Under the pieces are notes generated by a model. It was given only the letters and a program-made list of their open reading frames with translations. It did not search any database and was not told where the DNA came from. The position numbers and the translations under genes are program-made. 10,493 nt of DNA, taken from assembly GCA_035301545.1 (NCBI GenBank), contig DATGUA010000064.1:1-10493 (forward strand). The letters are read 5' to 3'. Shown here piece after piece: positions 1 to 6,080 of this stretch. This stretch comes from DATGUA01 sp035301545 (lineage in GTDB: Bacteria > Bacillota > Clostridia > Tissierellales > Tissierellaceae). Positions within the stretch are counted from its first letter, which is position 1. Every line of letters begins with the position of its first letter.

Positions 1-353
1 GTATTCCAATAGTGTTTAAGATAGGAATAGAAACTTTTGATGATAATTTTAGGAATAAGGTACTTAATAAAAATACCAGATTTAAAAGTCCTCAAGAAGT
101 AAAGGAATACTTTGATTCACCTTGCCTAATGGTAGGGATAAAAGGACAAACAAAGGAAATGATAGAAAAAGATATAGAAATATTAGAAAAACATTTTTCT
201 TATGGAACTATAAACATATTTACGCCTAATACCACTAAATTTGAAAAAGATCAGGAATTAGTAAACTGGTTTATGGACAAGTATTCCTACTTAGATGACA
301 ATCCTAATATAGAGGCATTGTATAATAATACAGATTTTGGAGTAGGAGATTAA
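1..353 (+). CDS. Radical-SAM-type protein, C-terminal part (5' truncated by window edge)
   Basis: The frame is open from the first base and ends at TAA 351-353. A GTG lies at 12, but the residues before it (I-P-I) read on naturally, no ribosome binding site can be seen, and the gene most likely begins outside the window. The visible ~117 residues include KIGIETFDDNFR, a stretch CLMVGIKGQT and an ending NTDFGVGD. From memory these match the C-terminal portion of a clostridial radical SAM protein family; the [4Fe-4S]-binding CxxxCxxC motif would lie upstream and is not visible, so the catalytic class is unconfirmed. No specific substrate can be given. The gene is followed by a hairpin-plus-T-run terminator (473-516), so it ends its own transcription unit. 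Confidence 0.6.
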   Translation, partial: IPIVFKIGIETFDDNFRNKVLNKNTRFKSPQEVKEYFDSPCLMVGIKGQTKEMIEKDIEILEKHFSYGTINIFTPNTTKFEKDQELVNWFMDKYSYLDDNPNIEALYNNTDFGVGD

Positions 354-472
354 ACTTATTTCCAGTTATAATATTTATAAGAAATAAATTATTACAAAAA
401 CTTAATTATTATCAACACCTTTAGAGAGGGAATTAAATCTTATATAGATAGGGCAGATAAAAAGATAAAAGG

Positions 473-516
473 GAAACTAGAAATTATCCATAGATATATA
501 ATCTAGTTTCTTTTTT
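473..516 (+). terminator. Rho-independent terminator downstream of the radical-SAM-type gene
   Basis: The arms GAAACTAGA (473-481) and TCTAGTTTC (502-510) are exactly complementary and are followed at once by a run of six T (511-516). The stem can be lengthened by further A/T pairs inside the loop. It separates the radical-SAM-type gene from the 547-1124 pair. That pair has no convincing promoter after this hairpin, so it may rely on read-through or on a promoter buried near the hairpin; a TATAAT occurs at 497-502 but no good -35 box precedes it. Confidence 0.7.
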
Positions 517-546
517 ATGTAAACCTATAAAGGAGGACTGGTAATT

Positions 547-954
547 ATGAAAAGTAAAACAATAAGTTTAGAGGAAAAGAGGGGAGAAAGGTATCTAAGA
601 GAAGAATTAAAAAGTATTTGCTTAGATATAGGAATGATAGAAGAATTTAATAAGGAAGAAATTACAGAAGACTATAAAAAATCTCTAATTGAATTTCTTA
701 ATACTAGAGAAGAAATAAAAGGGAAATTTCAAGAATGGTTATCTAATAATTTTAATGATTTAAGAGAAGCAATAGTCTTTTGGTACTATATAGCAGAAGA
801 CTTTCAAAATTTATTATTACCAGACTTAGAAGATCTAGATTTATTAGATCCAAATATAATAAACAAATTAGATAGATTAATAGCAGATGGACTGGAAAAG
901 TTTCATATGTCATGTATGAAAACTTATATAGAAGATAAGGTAGGTGATAAATAA
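547..954 (+). CDS. Hypothetical acidic 135-aa protein, first gene of a two-gene unit
   Basis: ATG 547 is preceded by AAAGGAGG ending at 536, a near-perfect ribosome binding site with ideal spacing, so the start is firm. The protein is rich in Glu, Asp and Lys, mostly helical in appearance, and has an acidic leucine-rich stretch LLLPDLEDLDLLDP near residue 90. There is no signal peptide, membrane segment, metal-binding cluster or nucleotide-binding motif. I do not recognise the family. The stop codon TAA (952-954) overlaps the ATG of the next small gene, so the two are translationally coupled. The pair sits alone between two hairpins, as expected of a small accessory cassette. An antitoxin, immunity or anti-defence role would be guesswork. 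Confidence 0.75.
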   Translation: MKSKTISLEEKRGERYLREELKSICLDIGMIEEFNKEEITEDYKKSLIEFLNTREEIKGKFQEWLSNNFNDLREAIVFWYYIAEDFQNLLLPDLEDLDLLDPNIINKLDRLIADGLEKFHMSCMKTYIEDKVGDK

Positions 955-1124
955 TGAAGATAGATATGTTAAGTAAGAAAGGATATGTAGTTCATTCTTA
1001 TGATAATGGAAGATATGCTCTTTGTAGAATTTTGAAAGAGTATGACAATCTAGAAGAAACAAAAAAGGATCTAGTAAGTGTATTAGTCGGAAATAAGACA
1101 GAGGAGGAAATAATGGAAGATTAG
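954..1124 (+). CDS. Hypothetical 56-aa protein, coupled to the upstream gene
   Basis: ATG 954-956 shares its first base with the upstream stop codon (TAATG overlap), typical of translational re-initiation, and a weak TAGGTGAT ribosome binding site lies at 941-948. The frame runs 56 codons to TAG 1122-1124. The N-terminal half (KGYVVHSYDNGRYALCRILKEY) looks like two short beta strands followed by a helix; the C-terminal half is charged and helical (NLEETKKDL...EEEIMED). There is no recognised domain. Overlap with the upstream gene, natural codon use and a hairpin 25 bp after the stop support a real gene despite its size. The product probably acts with the 135-aa protein, but the function is unknown. 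Confidence 0.6.
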   Translation: MKIDMLSKKGYVVHSYDNGRYALCRILKEYDNLEETKKDLVSVLVGNKTEEEIMED

Positions 1125-1148
1125 GCTAAGAAAGAATAACTAGTAGGT

Positions 1149-1195
1149 TAGAAAACAAGCTAGAATATTGGAACAATATTCTAGCTTGTTTTCTA
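1149..1195. terminator. Perfect 22-bp hairpin, probable (bidirectional) terminator
   Basis: Positions 1149-1170 and 1174-1195 are perfectly complementary around the 3-nt loop GAA, with AGAAAACAAGC at the base and GCTTGTTTTCT on the return. No long T run follows the stem; the T-rich tract GTTTTCT lies within the distal arm, and the mirrored A-rich arm gives the same on the other strand. Its place, 25 bp after the small gene pair and just ahead of the brxA promoter, suits a terminator. A structural or regulatory palindrome is possible. Confidence 0.6.
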
Positions 1196-1237
1196 TAAAT
1201 GGCGCTTATAAGGATGTAAGCTATTAGTATGGCTTTC

Positions 1238-1266
1238 TTGAGATTAATTTTGAAGTAGGATATAAT
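1238..1266 (+). promoter_or_regulatory. Sigma-A-type promoter of the brxA (BREX) transcription unit
   Basis: TTGAGA (1238-1243) and TATAAT (1261-1266) are separated by exactly 17 bp, a near-consensus housekeeping promoter. Transcription should begin near 1273, giving a leader of about 80 nt before brxA. It is the only strong promoter visible ahead of brxA, the brxB remnant, the helicase and the brxC remnant, so it probably still drives the helicase too. Confidence 0.65.
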
Positions 1267-1352
1267 TATGTGTATTGTGGAAAGAAGTGTGCTTGAAAAT
1301 ATAAGTAATATTAAACGCTCAAAATCAAAAATAAGGGGTGTATTAATAGGAA

Positions 1353-1955
1353 ATGAATAAAGAACAAGAATATAGTGCAGGAGCTGTAAGTAAGGGATTT
1401 TGGTTCCGAGAATTTAAAAAGTATAATGAATTTCTAAAAGAGGGACTTGATGATAAAGAAATAAAAGCTAAACAAAGACAAGAAAATGTTTTAATGGCAC
1501 CATCAAAAGACTATGGGGTTAAAATGATAAATGAGGTTTCAAGAAGGGTAAAGGTATTATCTGAGAATATTAGAAATATACTTTTTGATTTATCTATTGC
1601 TGATCAGAAGATAATAAATGTTTTAGGATTAATGCTGACAGATAGGCTGTTTTTTGAATACATGTATGAAGTGTATGGGGAAAATATCATAATGGGAAAA
1701 TTAGAATTTAATAATAGTGACACAAGAATATTTTTTGAGAATAAATCTGAACAAAGTAAAAAGGTTGCAAATTTCAAACCATATACTAAAAAAAGACTAG
1801 TAGGGGTTTATAGAACCTATTTAAAAGAGGCTAATTTAATAGAAAAAGATCAAGGAGAATTTAAATTTAGGAAACACATCCTAGATATTAATCTAGAAAA
1901 GGCAATGAGAGATAAGGAAATATATCCTTATCTAAGAGTATTTTTGGGGGAGTAA
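1353..1955 (+). CDS. brxA: BrxA, BREX phage-resistance protein (DUF1819 family), apparently intact
   Basis: This 200-aa protein has the features and usual length of BrxA: the N-terminal YSAGAVSKGFWFREFKKY, a mid-protein DRLFFEYMYEVYGE, then NSDTRIFFENKSEQSKKVA and a C-terminal helical part containing YTKKRLVGVYRTYLKEANL. Known BrxA proteins are small DNA-binding helical proteins of type 1 and related BREX systems, which block phage replication using PglX methylation as the self mark. AAGGGGTG (1333-1340) lies 12 nt before ATG 1353, a somewhat long spacing. Its stop overlaps the region holding the brxB ribosome binding site, the normal BREX order. The reading frame has no lesion, but its partners are broken or absent, so it cannot serve a complete BREX here. 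Identification rests on recalled family features, not on a search. Confidence 0.85.
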   Translation: MNKEQEYSAGAVSKGFWFREFKKYNEFLKEGLDDKEIKAKQRQENVLMAPSKDYGVKMINEVSRRVKVLSENIRNILFDLSIADQKIINVLGLMLTDRLFFEYMYEVYGENIIMGKLEFNNSDTRIFFENKSEQSKKVANFKPYTKKRLVGVYRTYLKEANLIEKDQGEFKFRKHILDINLEKAMRDKEIYPYLRVFLGE

Positions 1956-1956
1956 G

Positions 1957-2188
1957 ATGGAAAACATTAGATGAAAATACACCAGATAATTCAGTAGTAT
2001 TTATAACAGGGGTAGGGAAGATATTTCCCTTTGTTAGGTCTCATAGAATATTAAACAAACTACATCTAGTATTTGATAGGATACCAGTAGTACTTTTTTA
2101 TCCTGGGGAATATGATGGACAAAGTTTAATCCTATTTTCAGAGTTTAAGGATGAAAACTATTATAGAGCATTTCCACTTATAAAATAA
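1957..2188 (+). pseudogene. brxB: brxB (DUF1788) remnant: internal deletion and frameshift
   Basis: A normal start remains: GGGGGAG (1946-1952) then ATG 1957, reading M-E-N-I-R and stopping at TGA 1972-1974. In another frame, from about 1958, the sequence reads TLDENTPDNSVVF, then GKIFPFVRSHRILNKLH, then PVVLFYPGEYDGQSLILF and YYRAFPLIK before TAA 2186-2188. This is the C-terminal part of BrxB. Full-length BrxB is about 200 residues, so roughly 120 codons have been lost between the start and the DENTPDN segment, with a frame change at the junction near 1968-1975. No functional product is expected. The last 20 bases or so recur at 5244-5263, beyond the helicase gene. Confidence 0.8.
2164..2183 (+). 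repeat. Direct repeat copy 1 (brxB 3' end), left flank of helicase gene
   Basis: TAGAGCATTTCCACTTATAA is identical to 5244-5263. Here it encodes the final residues R-A-F-P-L-I of the brxB remnant. After the 20 identical bases the copies remain similar for a few more (AAATAAGA versus GATAGAA). The distance between equivalent points of the two copies is 3080 bp and encloses exactly one gene. Confidence 0.9.
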
Positions 2189-2207
2189 GAAAATTTAATA
2201 GCTTAAA

Positions 2208-2216
2208 AGAGGTGAT
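2208..2216 (+). promoter_or_regulatory. Ribosome binding site deciding the helicase start
   Basis: AGAGGTGAT pairs strongly with the 16S 3' end. It ends 4 nt before ATG 2221, which makes that ATG the start; the in-frame GTG at 2212 lies inside this site and can be excluded. Confidence 0.75.
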
Positions 2217-2220
2217 ATTA

Positions 2221-5200
2221 ATGTATGAACAAGTTTTAGATTCTTGGATTTTTCTTGAAATGATTGAACCAGCAGAATTACCTAAGTATGAGAATTTATC
2301 TAATAAAAATTTTAAAGATAACAAAAAGCGGCCAAAGCTAAGAGAAATTTTAAAAGCAAAAGATATAATACCTAAAATAGAATTAGAAAATTCAAAGCAA
2401 AAAACTATTCAATACAAGTGTTATATAAATATATATCAATTAGGGGATTTAGTAGAGCTGTTTAGAGAACACTTTAATAATACAGAAGAAATTATTAATC
2501 GATCTGCAAAAAAGTGTTACGGTATATCTATTTTAGTAGATGAGAAAGGAAAATATATTGAAGAATCTTTATTTGTACCACATTTGCATTTGCTAGTACA
2601 CCAAATCCAAAATGAAAAAGATATAGATTACATAAATTTTATTGAAGATTATCAGGAAGGAATTGAATATCTAGAAAATAAAGCAATAGAACATTTGAGT
2701 GATGGAATTAGTTATGATTCTTTATTAAAATTTCAAAAATCATCTTATCTATATTTTAGCCAACCTACAAAGATAAGTGGAATAGGATATGTAGAAACTA
2801 TTATCTTAGATAAGGACAAGGAAATAGATATGGATTTTAATAGTTTTTATCTTGGAGACTTACAAAAAATTAAGAAGGATAAACCAAATCAAACATTAAA
2901 AGATTTTATTAAAGGTAAGAGACTAGAAATAGATATAGATGAAAACAGAGATGAAATAGAAAATATATTAGAACCTAAAAACCTTCCGATAGGACGCTGG
3001 CCTTCTCAAATAGATCATCGGCTTGCACTTATGCAGCAAGTAGCAGTAAATAGTATTATAAATGGGAATGAGCGAATATATTCAGTAAATGGGCCACCTG
3101 GTACGGGAAAAACCACATTATTACAAGATATATTTGCTAATATCATTGTAGAAAGAGCAATAAATATGTCTAGTTATTCTAATCCTAAAGATGCATTTAA
3201 ACATATTGGTACATTTGAAGGTAAATTTAAGTGTGGAATGTATGCTTTAAACGATGATATAGCTAATCATGCTATGGTAGTGGCTTCAAGTAATAATGGT
3301 GCTGTGGAAAACATATCAAAAGAATTACCTGAATTAGATAAGATTATTCGTGAAATAGATGAGGATCGAGATCAAAGTGATGCTAACAAAAATGCGGAAG
3401 AACTATTTTCTCAGGAAGCTAAAGAACTTAACTTGTTTAGTGAAATATCATCTAAGTTATTAAAGGATCAAGAAAGTTGGGGTTTATTTTCTGTTGCATT
3501 AGGAAGAAGGGAAAATATTAATGATCTCACTAATCTTATCGGTAGGGCATCAAGTAAGGATGATGAACCTGCAACTTTGATGGAGCTTTTATCTGAGCCA
3601 TTGACAAAGGGAAGTTGGAAAGATGCGGTAAAGGACTTCAATCAGCAGCTAAAGGTAGTAGAGGAATTAAGAGATGATTTGCAAGAATTTAAGGAAAAGT
3701 ATGAGAGAAAGGCAAAAAATATATTATCAAAAAAAGAATTAGGACAAAAGCTAGATAACTTAAATTATGAAGAAGAACAAATAGATAATTCCTATCAAAA
3801 ACTTCAGGAATTAAGTGATTCTTTAAACAAGCAATTATCAAAATTAAATCCAGGTTCCTTTATAAATAGAATTAAAATGATATTTATAAAGGATTACAGA
3901 CAAAAGATAAAAGATTTACAGAAACAAATTAACGAAGTAGATAAAGATATTTCTACAAATTTATCCCGTAGGCAAGAGAATATCCGGAAGATGGATAAGT
4001 TAAATCAATTGAAAATAGATGTTAGAAAACTTGAGAAAATGAAAGAAGAATTTAAGGACGAAAGTTTAATTATTCCAGATAATCTATATTGGAGTGAAGA
4101 AGAATATGAATCTAGACAGGTTAAACCGCCATGGCAAATAGATAGCCTAAATGAAGCAAGAAGTATATTATTTTTGAAGGCATTGAAGGTACAAAAGATA
4201 TTTATAATGAAAAATGATAAGGCAGTCAGGAATGCAATTCACTTACTTGGAATGTTAGATTTTATTGATACAAATAATGCTAATCATATTGAATATTTAG
4301 AACATATGTGGAAGATATTACACTTGGTATTTCCAGTTCAAAGTACTACATTTGCTAGTTTTTCATCTATGTATAAAGGGATAGGAAAAGATTATATTGA
4401 TTATTTATTTATAGATGAGGCTGGACAAGCAAGTCCTCAACAGGCTGCAGGAGCTTTATGGAGATCTAAAAAGGCTATTGTAGTTGGAGATCCTATACAA
4501 ATTGAACCAGTTGTAACAACTGACAAAACTATATTAGAGGATGTAAAGAAAAAATATAGTGTAACGGATCACCATATAGGACCTTCGGCTTCTGTCCAGG
4601 TATTAGCTGATTATGCAAATATTTATGGAACTTATAAAGGGGAAGAAGGATCAGGAGAAAGAATAGGAATTCCTTTATGGGTACATAGACGTTGTTTAGA
4701 TCCAATGTTCTCTATCTCAAATGAAATTGCATATGATAATAAGATGGTCTTAGCCATAGAAGAGTCTGGACAAAGTAAATGGTTTGATATAAGTGGAAAG
4801 GCAATAGAAAGACAATATGTTAAAGAGCAGGGAAAGTTTATGTTGGAAGAGATAGAGAAACACTTTTCTCAGGCTAAGGATGGTGAAGAGCCAAATGTCT
4901 TTGTTATTACACCATTTACGGCAGTAAGAAGTAGATTGATCAATTTAGTTATAAATAAAATGAAGGATAAATATCCAGATATAAAAGATTGGGCTATAAA
5001 ATCTATTGGCACAGTTCATACATTTCAAGGGAAGGAAGCAGATACAGTTTACTTTGTAGCAGGAACAGATAATGATACGGATTCAGCTGCAAATTGGTCT
5101 TGTTCAAAACCAAATTTGCTTAATGTTGCAGTGACTCGGGCTAAGAAAGAATTCTATATAGTTGGTGATAAGGAAAGACTTAAAGATAAGCAGTTTTATA

Positions 5201-5238
5201 ATACTATTTATAAATATTCTACAGGGAAGTCTAGCTAA
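2221..5238 (+). CDS. Large SF1 (Upf1/COG1112-like) helicase inserted in the BREX remnant
   Basis: This intact protein of about 1005 aa has all core superfamily 1 motifs. Walker A GPPGTGKTT is at residues 291-299, Walker B DEAG at 732-735, GDPIQ (motif III) at 756-760, GTVHTFQGKEAD (motif V) at 930-941 and NVAVTRAK (motif VI) at 968-975, with a conserved LFIDEAGQASPQQAAGAL around the DEAG box. Residues 1-280 form an N-terminal domain I do not recognise, beginning YEQVLDSWIFLEMIEPAELP. Between Walker A and B lies an insert of over 400 residues whose part at about 470-625 is a predicted coiled coil. No nuclease motif is obvious. It should be an ATP-driven DNA or RNA translocase in the cytoplasm. 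It is unlike the Lhr-type BrxHI of BREX. It lies between brxB and brxC remnants, flanked by direct repeats, consistent with an acquired accessory defence gene. The anti-phage role is inference. Confidence 0.85.
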   Translation: MYEQVLDSWIFLEMIEPAELPKYENLSNKNFKDNKKRPKLREILKAKDIIPKIELENSKQKTIQYKCYINIYQLGDLVELFREHFNNTEEIINRSAKKCYGISILVDEKGKYIEESLFVPHLHLLVHQIQNEKDIDYINFIEDYQEGIEYLENKAIEHLSDGISYDSLLKFQKSSYLYFSQPTKISGIGYVETIILDKDKEIDMDFNSFYLGDLQKIKKDKPNQTLKDFIKGKRLEIDIDENRDEIENILEPKNLPIGRWPSQIDHRLALMQQVAVNSIINGNERIYSVNGPPGTGKTTLLQDIFANIIVERAINMSSYSNPKDAFKHIGTFEGKFKCGMYALNDDIANHAMVVASSNNGAVENISKELPELDKIIREIDEDRDQSDANKNAEELFSQEAKELNLFSEISSKLLKDQESWGLFSVALGRRENINDLTNLIGRASSKDDEPATLMELLSEPLTKGSWKDAVKDFNQQLKVVEELRDDLQEFKEKYERKAKNILSKKELGQKLDNLNYEEEQIDNSYQKLQELSDSLNKQLSKLNPGSFINRIKMIFIKDYRQKIKDLQKQINEVDKDISTNLSRRQENIRKMDKLNQLKIDVRKLEKMKEEFKDESLIIPDNLYWSEEEYESRQVKPPWQIDSLNEARSILFLKALKVQKIFIMKNDKAVRNAIHLLGMLDFIDTNNANHIEYLEHMWKILHLVFPVQSTTFASFSSMYKGIGKDYIDYLFIDEAGQASPQQAAGALWRSKKAIVVGDPIQIEPVVTTDKTILEDVKKKYSVTDHHIGPSASVQVLADYANIYGTYKGEEGSGERIGIPLWVHRRCLDPMFSISNEIAYDNKMVLAIEESGQSKWFDISGKAIERQYVKEQGKFMLEEIEKHFSQAKDGEEPNVFVITPFTAVRSRLINLVINKMKDKYPDIKDWAIKSIGTVHTFQGKEADTVYFVAGTDNDTDSAANWSCSKPNLLNVAVTRAKKEFYIVGDKERLKDKQFYNTIYKYSTGKSS

Positions 5239-5243
5239 AATCG

Positions 5244-5263
5244 TAGAGCATTTCCACTTATAA
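5244..5263 (+). repeat. Direct repeat copy 2 (brxB 3' end), right flank of helicase gene
   Basis: This is identical over 20 bases to 2164-2183. Read in the corresponding frame it gives R-A-F-P-L-I-R then TAG 5266-5268, a plausible native end of brxB, and the brxC ribosome binding site follows directly. This copy therefore looks like the original brxB/brxC junction, while copy 1 is attached to the surviving brxB remnant. Only the last codons of brxB are present here. Confidence 0.9.
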
Positions 5264-5266
5264 GAT

Positions 5267-5273
5267 AGAAGGA
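5267..5273 (+). promoter_or_regulatory. Ribosome binding site of brxC, pointing to an ancestral start at 5280
   Basis: AGAAGGA ends 6 nt before ATG 5280-5282. That ATG reads only three codons (M-K-I) before TAA 5289-5291, but it is in frame with the BrxC-like sequence beginning at ATG 5295. ATG 5295 itself has only A/T-rich sequence ahead of it and no ribosome binding site. Confidence 0.55.
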
Positions 5274-5279
5274 TGTATT

Positions 5280-5528
5280 ATGAAAATATAAAACATGTTT
5301 CAAAAATTAATCGATCGGAATATACAGGGAGTTATAAAAGTAGGACAATCTGACGAGGAAAATATCAGACAAGAGTTAGAAGAGTATGTAGTGACTAAGA
5401 AACTTCAAAAACATTTTAGAAATTTTTTTACTAGTTATAAGAGAGGAATAAATGGATATACAGACAAGATGGGAGTTTGGGTGTCTGGATTCTTTGGAAG
5501 TGGTAAATCTCATTTCCTAATGAATTAA
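5280..5528 (+). pseudogene. brxC: brxC/pglY remnant: N-terminal ~80 codons only
   Basis: From ATG 5295 the frame encodes 77 residues ending at TAA 5526-5528. LIDRNIQGVIKVGQSDEEN, EEYVVTKKLQKHFRNFF and GVWVSGFFGSGKSHF are the characteristic N-terminus of BrxC/PglY, the large (~1200 aa) P-loop ATPase of BREX; Walker A is GFFGSGKS at residues 65-72. Everything after the Walker A helix is missing: the frame runs into M-N-stop and then unrelated sequence, so a deletion of well over 3 kb (rest of brxC and presumably pglX, pglZ, brxL) is inferred. A second lesion is likely: the well-placed ATG 5280 is in frame but cut by TAA 5289-5291, in a position where homologues often read like MKIKDMF. No active product is expected. 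ATG 5295 could give only a 77-aa fragment. Confidence 0.8.
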
Positions 5529-5923
5529 GGAAACAAGTATTTGATCTTATTAATAAAATTAGTGTATTAGAAGATGAAAATAAGGATTTAAATAAGAATT
5601 TAGCTAAAGTTAAGAATAGGACGAAAGAATCTACAGGAATTACTAGTTATAAAGCTGCTTTAGATTATTCAAATGAAGATGGCTATTGCCTATTTAAAAG
5701 AATATAATTGGATAAAAGCAATAGTGATGAATGGGAAGAGATATTAAATGTGGTATTTGATCTTAAATATAGGTTTCATATTTTACTAATTCTAGAAAAA
5801 CTAGTTATTTCTAAATTTCAAGTAATGAATGATAAAGAAATTGAATATGAGATTAGAGTAAACAAAAAATGTTTACAAAAGTTTACAGTAAACTTAATAG
5901 TTAAACTAACGTTAACACCCTAG
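5519..5923 (+). pseudogene. Decayed coding sequence of unknown origin after the brxC break
   Basis: One frame stays open from 5519 to TAG 5921-5923, interrupted by a single TAA at 5705-5707. The first part (62 codons) begins N-E-L-R-K-Q-V-F-D-L-I and looks like a coiled coil (LINKISVLEDENKDLNKNLAKVKN), followed by SYKAALDYSNEDGYCLFKRI. The second part, which could also start at TTG 5708, contains SDEWEEILNVVFDLKYRFHILLILEKL and ends in sequence made of short inverted repeats. No start codon with a ribosome binding site is present for the first part. It may be the 3' end of a gene that once lay downstream of brxC, joined by the deletion, but I do not recognise it as PglX, PglZ, BrxL or the end of BrxC. 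The second part may be chance open frame. Confidence 0.35.
5858..5916. repeat. Cluster of short inverted repeats (GTTTAC/GTAAAC and variants)
   Basis: Within 59 bp there are GTAAAC (5858-5863), GTTTAC (5871-5876), GTTTAC (5881-5886), GTAAAC (5888-5893), GTTAAAC (5900-5906) and the palindrome GTTAAC (5911-5916). Several hairpins are possible, for example AGTTTACAGTAAACT (5880-5894). The cluster lies in non-functional DNA between the brxC wreck and the next operon. It could be operator sites for that operon or the residue of a mobile element end; nothing in the sequence decides between these. Confidence 0.45.
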
Positions 5924-6080
5924 AAGGAGAATTGGAGTAAGAATTAGATTTAGAAGTAGATAAGAAAATACATATGGAGAATTTATTTACAATTTCCTCA
6001 GCCAATAGTAAAAACATATCTAGTTATCTATATGTATTATAAAGGACAGGCTATAGGAATATATTTTAAGGAGGACAATC
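5924..6080. other. Intergenic leader of the downstream repair-type operon
   Basis: This stretch holds no gene. A TATTAT at 6035-6040 (within TATGTATTATAAAGG) could be a -10 box, but no convincing -35 sequence stands 16-18 bp before it, so I do not call a promoter. A partial dyad (ACATAT 6014-6019 / ATATGT 6030-6035) overlaps it. AAGGAGG at 6068-6074 is the ribosome binding site of the next gene. Confidence 0.4.

Noticed and set aside
381..506. 41-codon open frame between the radical-SAM-type gene and the 547 gene
   Set aside because: It has no ATG, GTG or TTG start with a ribosome binding site, and its stop falls inside the terminator hairpin. It could be an old gene remnant, but nothing supports it.
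1268..1360. 30-codon frame starting at ATG 1268 and overlapping the brxA start (possible leader peptide)
   Set aside because: ATG 1268 lies 2 bp after the -10 box TATAAT (1261-1266), so it would fall upstream of the expected transcription start near 1273, and it has no ribosome binding site.
2212..2220. GTG 2212 as the helicase start
   Set aside because: The GTG is part of the AGAGGTGAT ribosome binding site serving ATG 2221.
2164..5263. Insertion sequence or composite transposon carrying the helicase
   Set aside because: There is no transposase, integrase or terminal inverted repeat; only a direct repeat of the brxB tail is present.
5858..5916. CRISPR-like array
   Set aside because: The repeated units are only 6-7 bp, vary in orientation and spacing, and have no spacer-like segments or cas genes nearby.
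5708..5923. 71-codon frame with TTG start as an independent gene
   Set aside because: It has no ribosome binding site, is in the same frame as the preceding remnant, and ends in low-complexity inverted-repeat sequence; it was treated as part of the decayed region instead.
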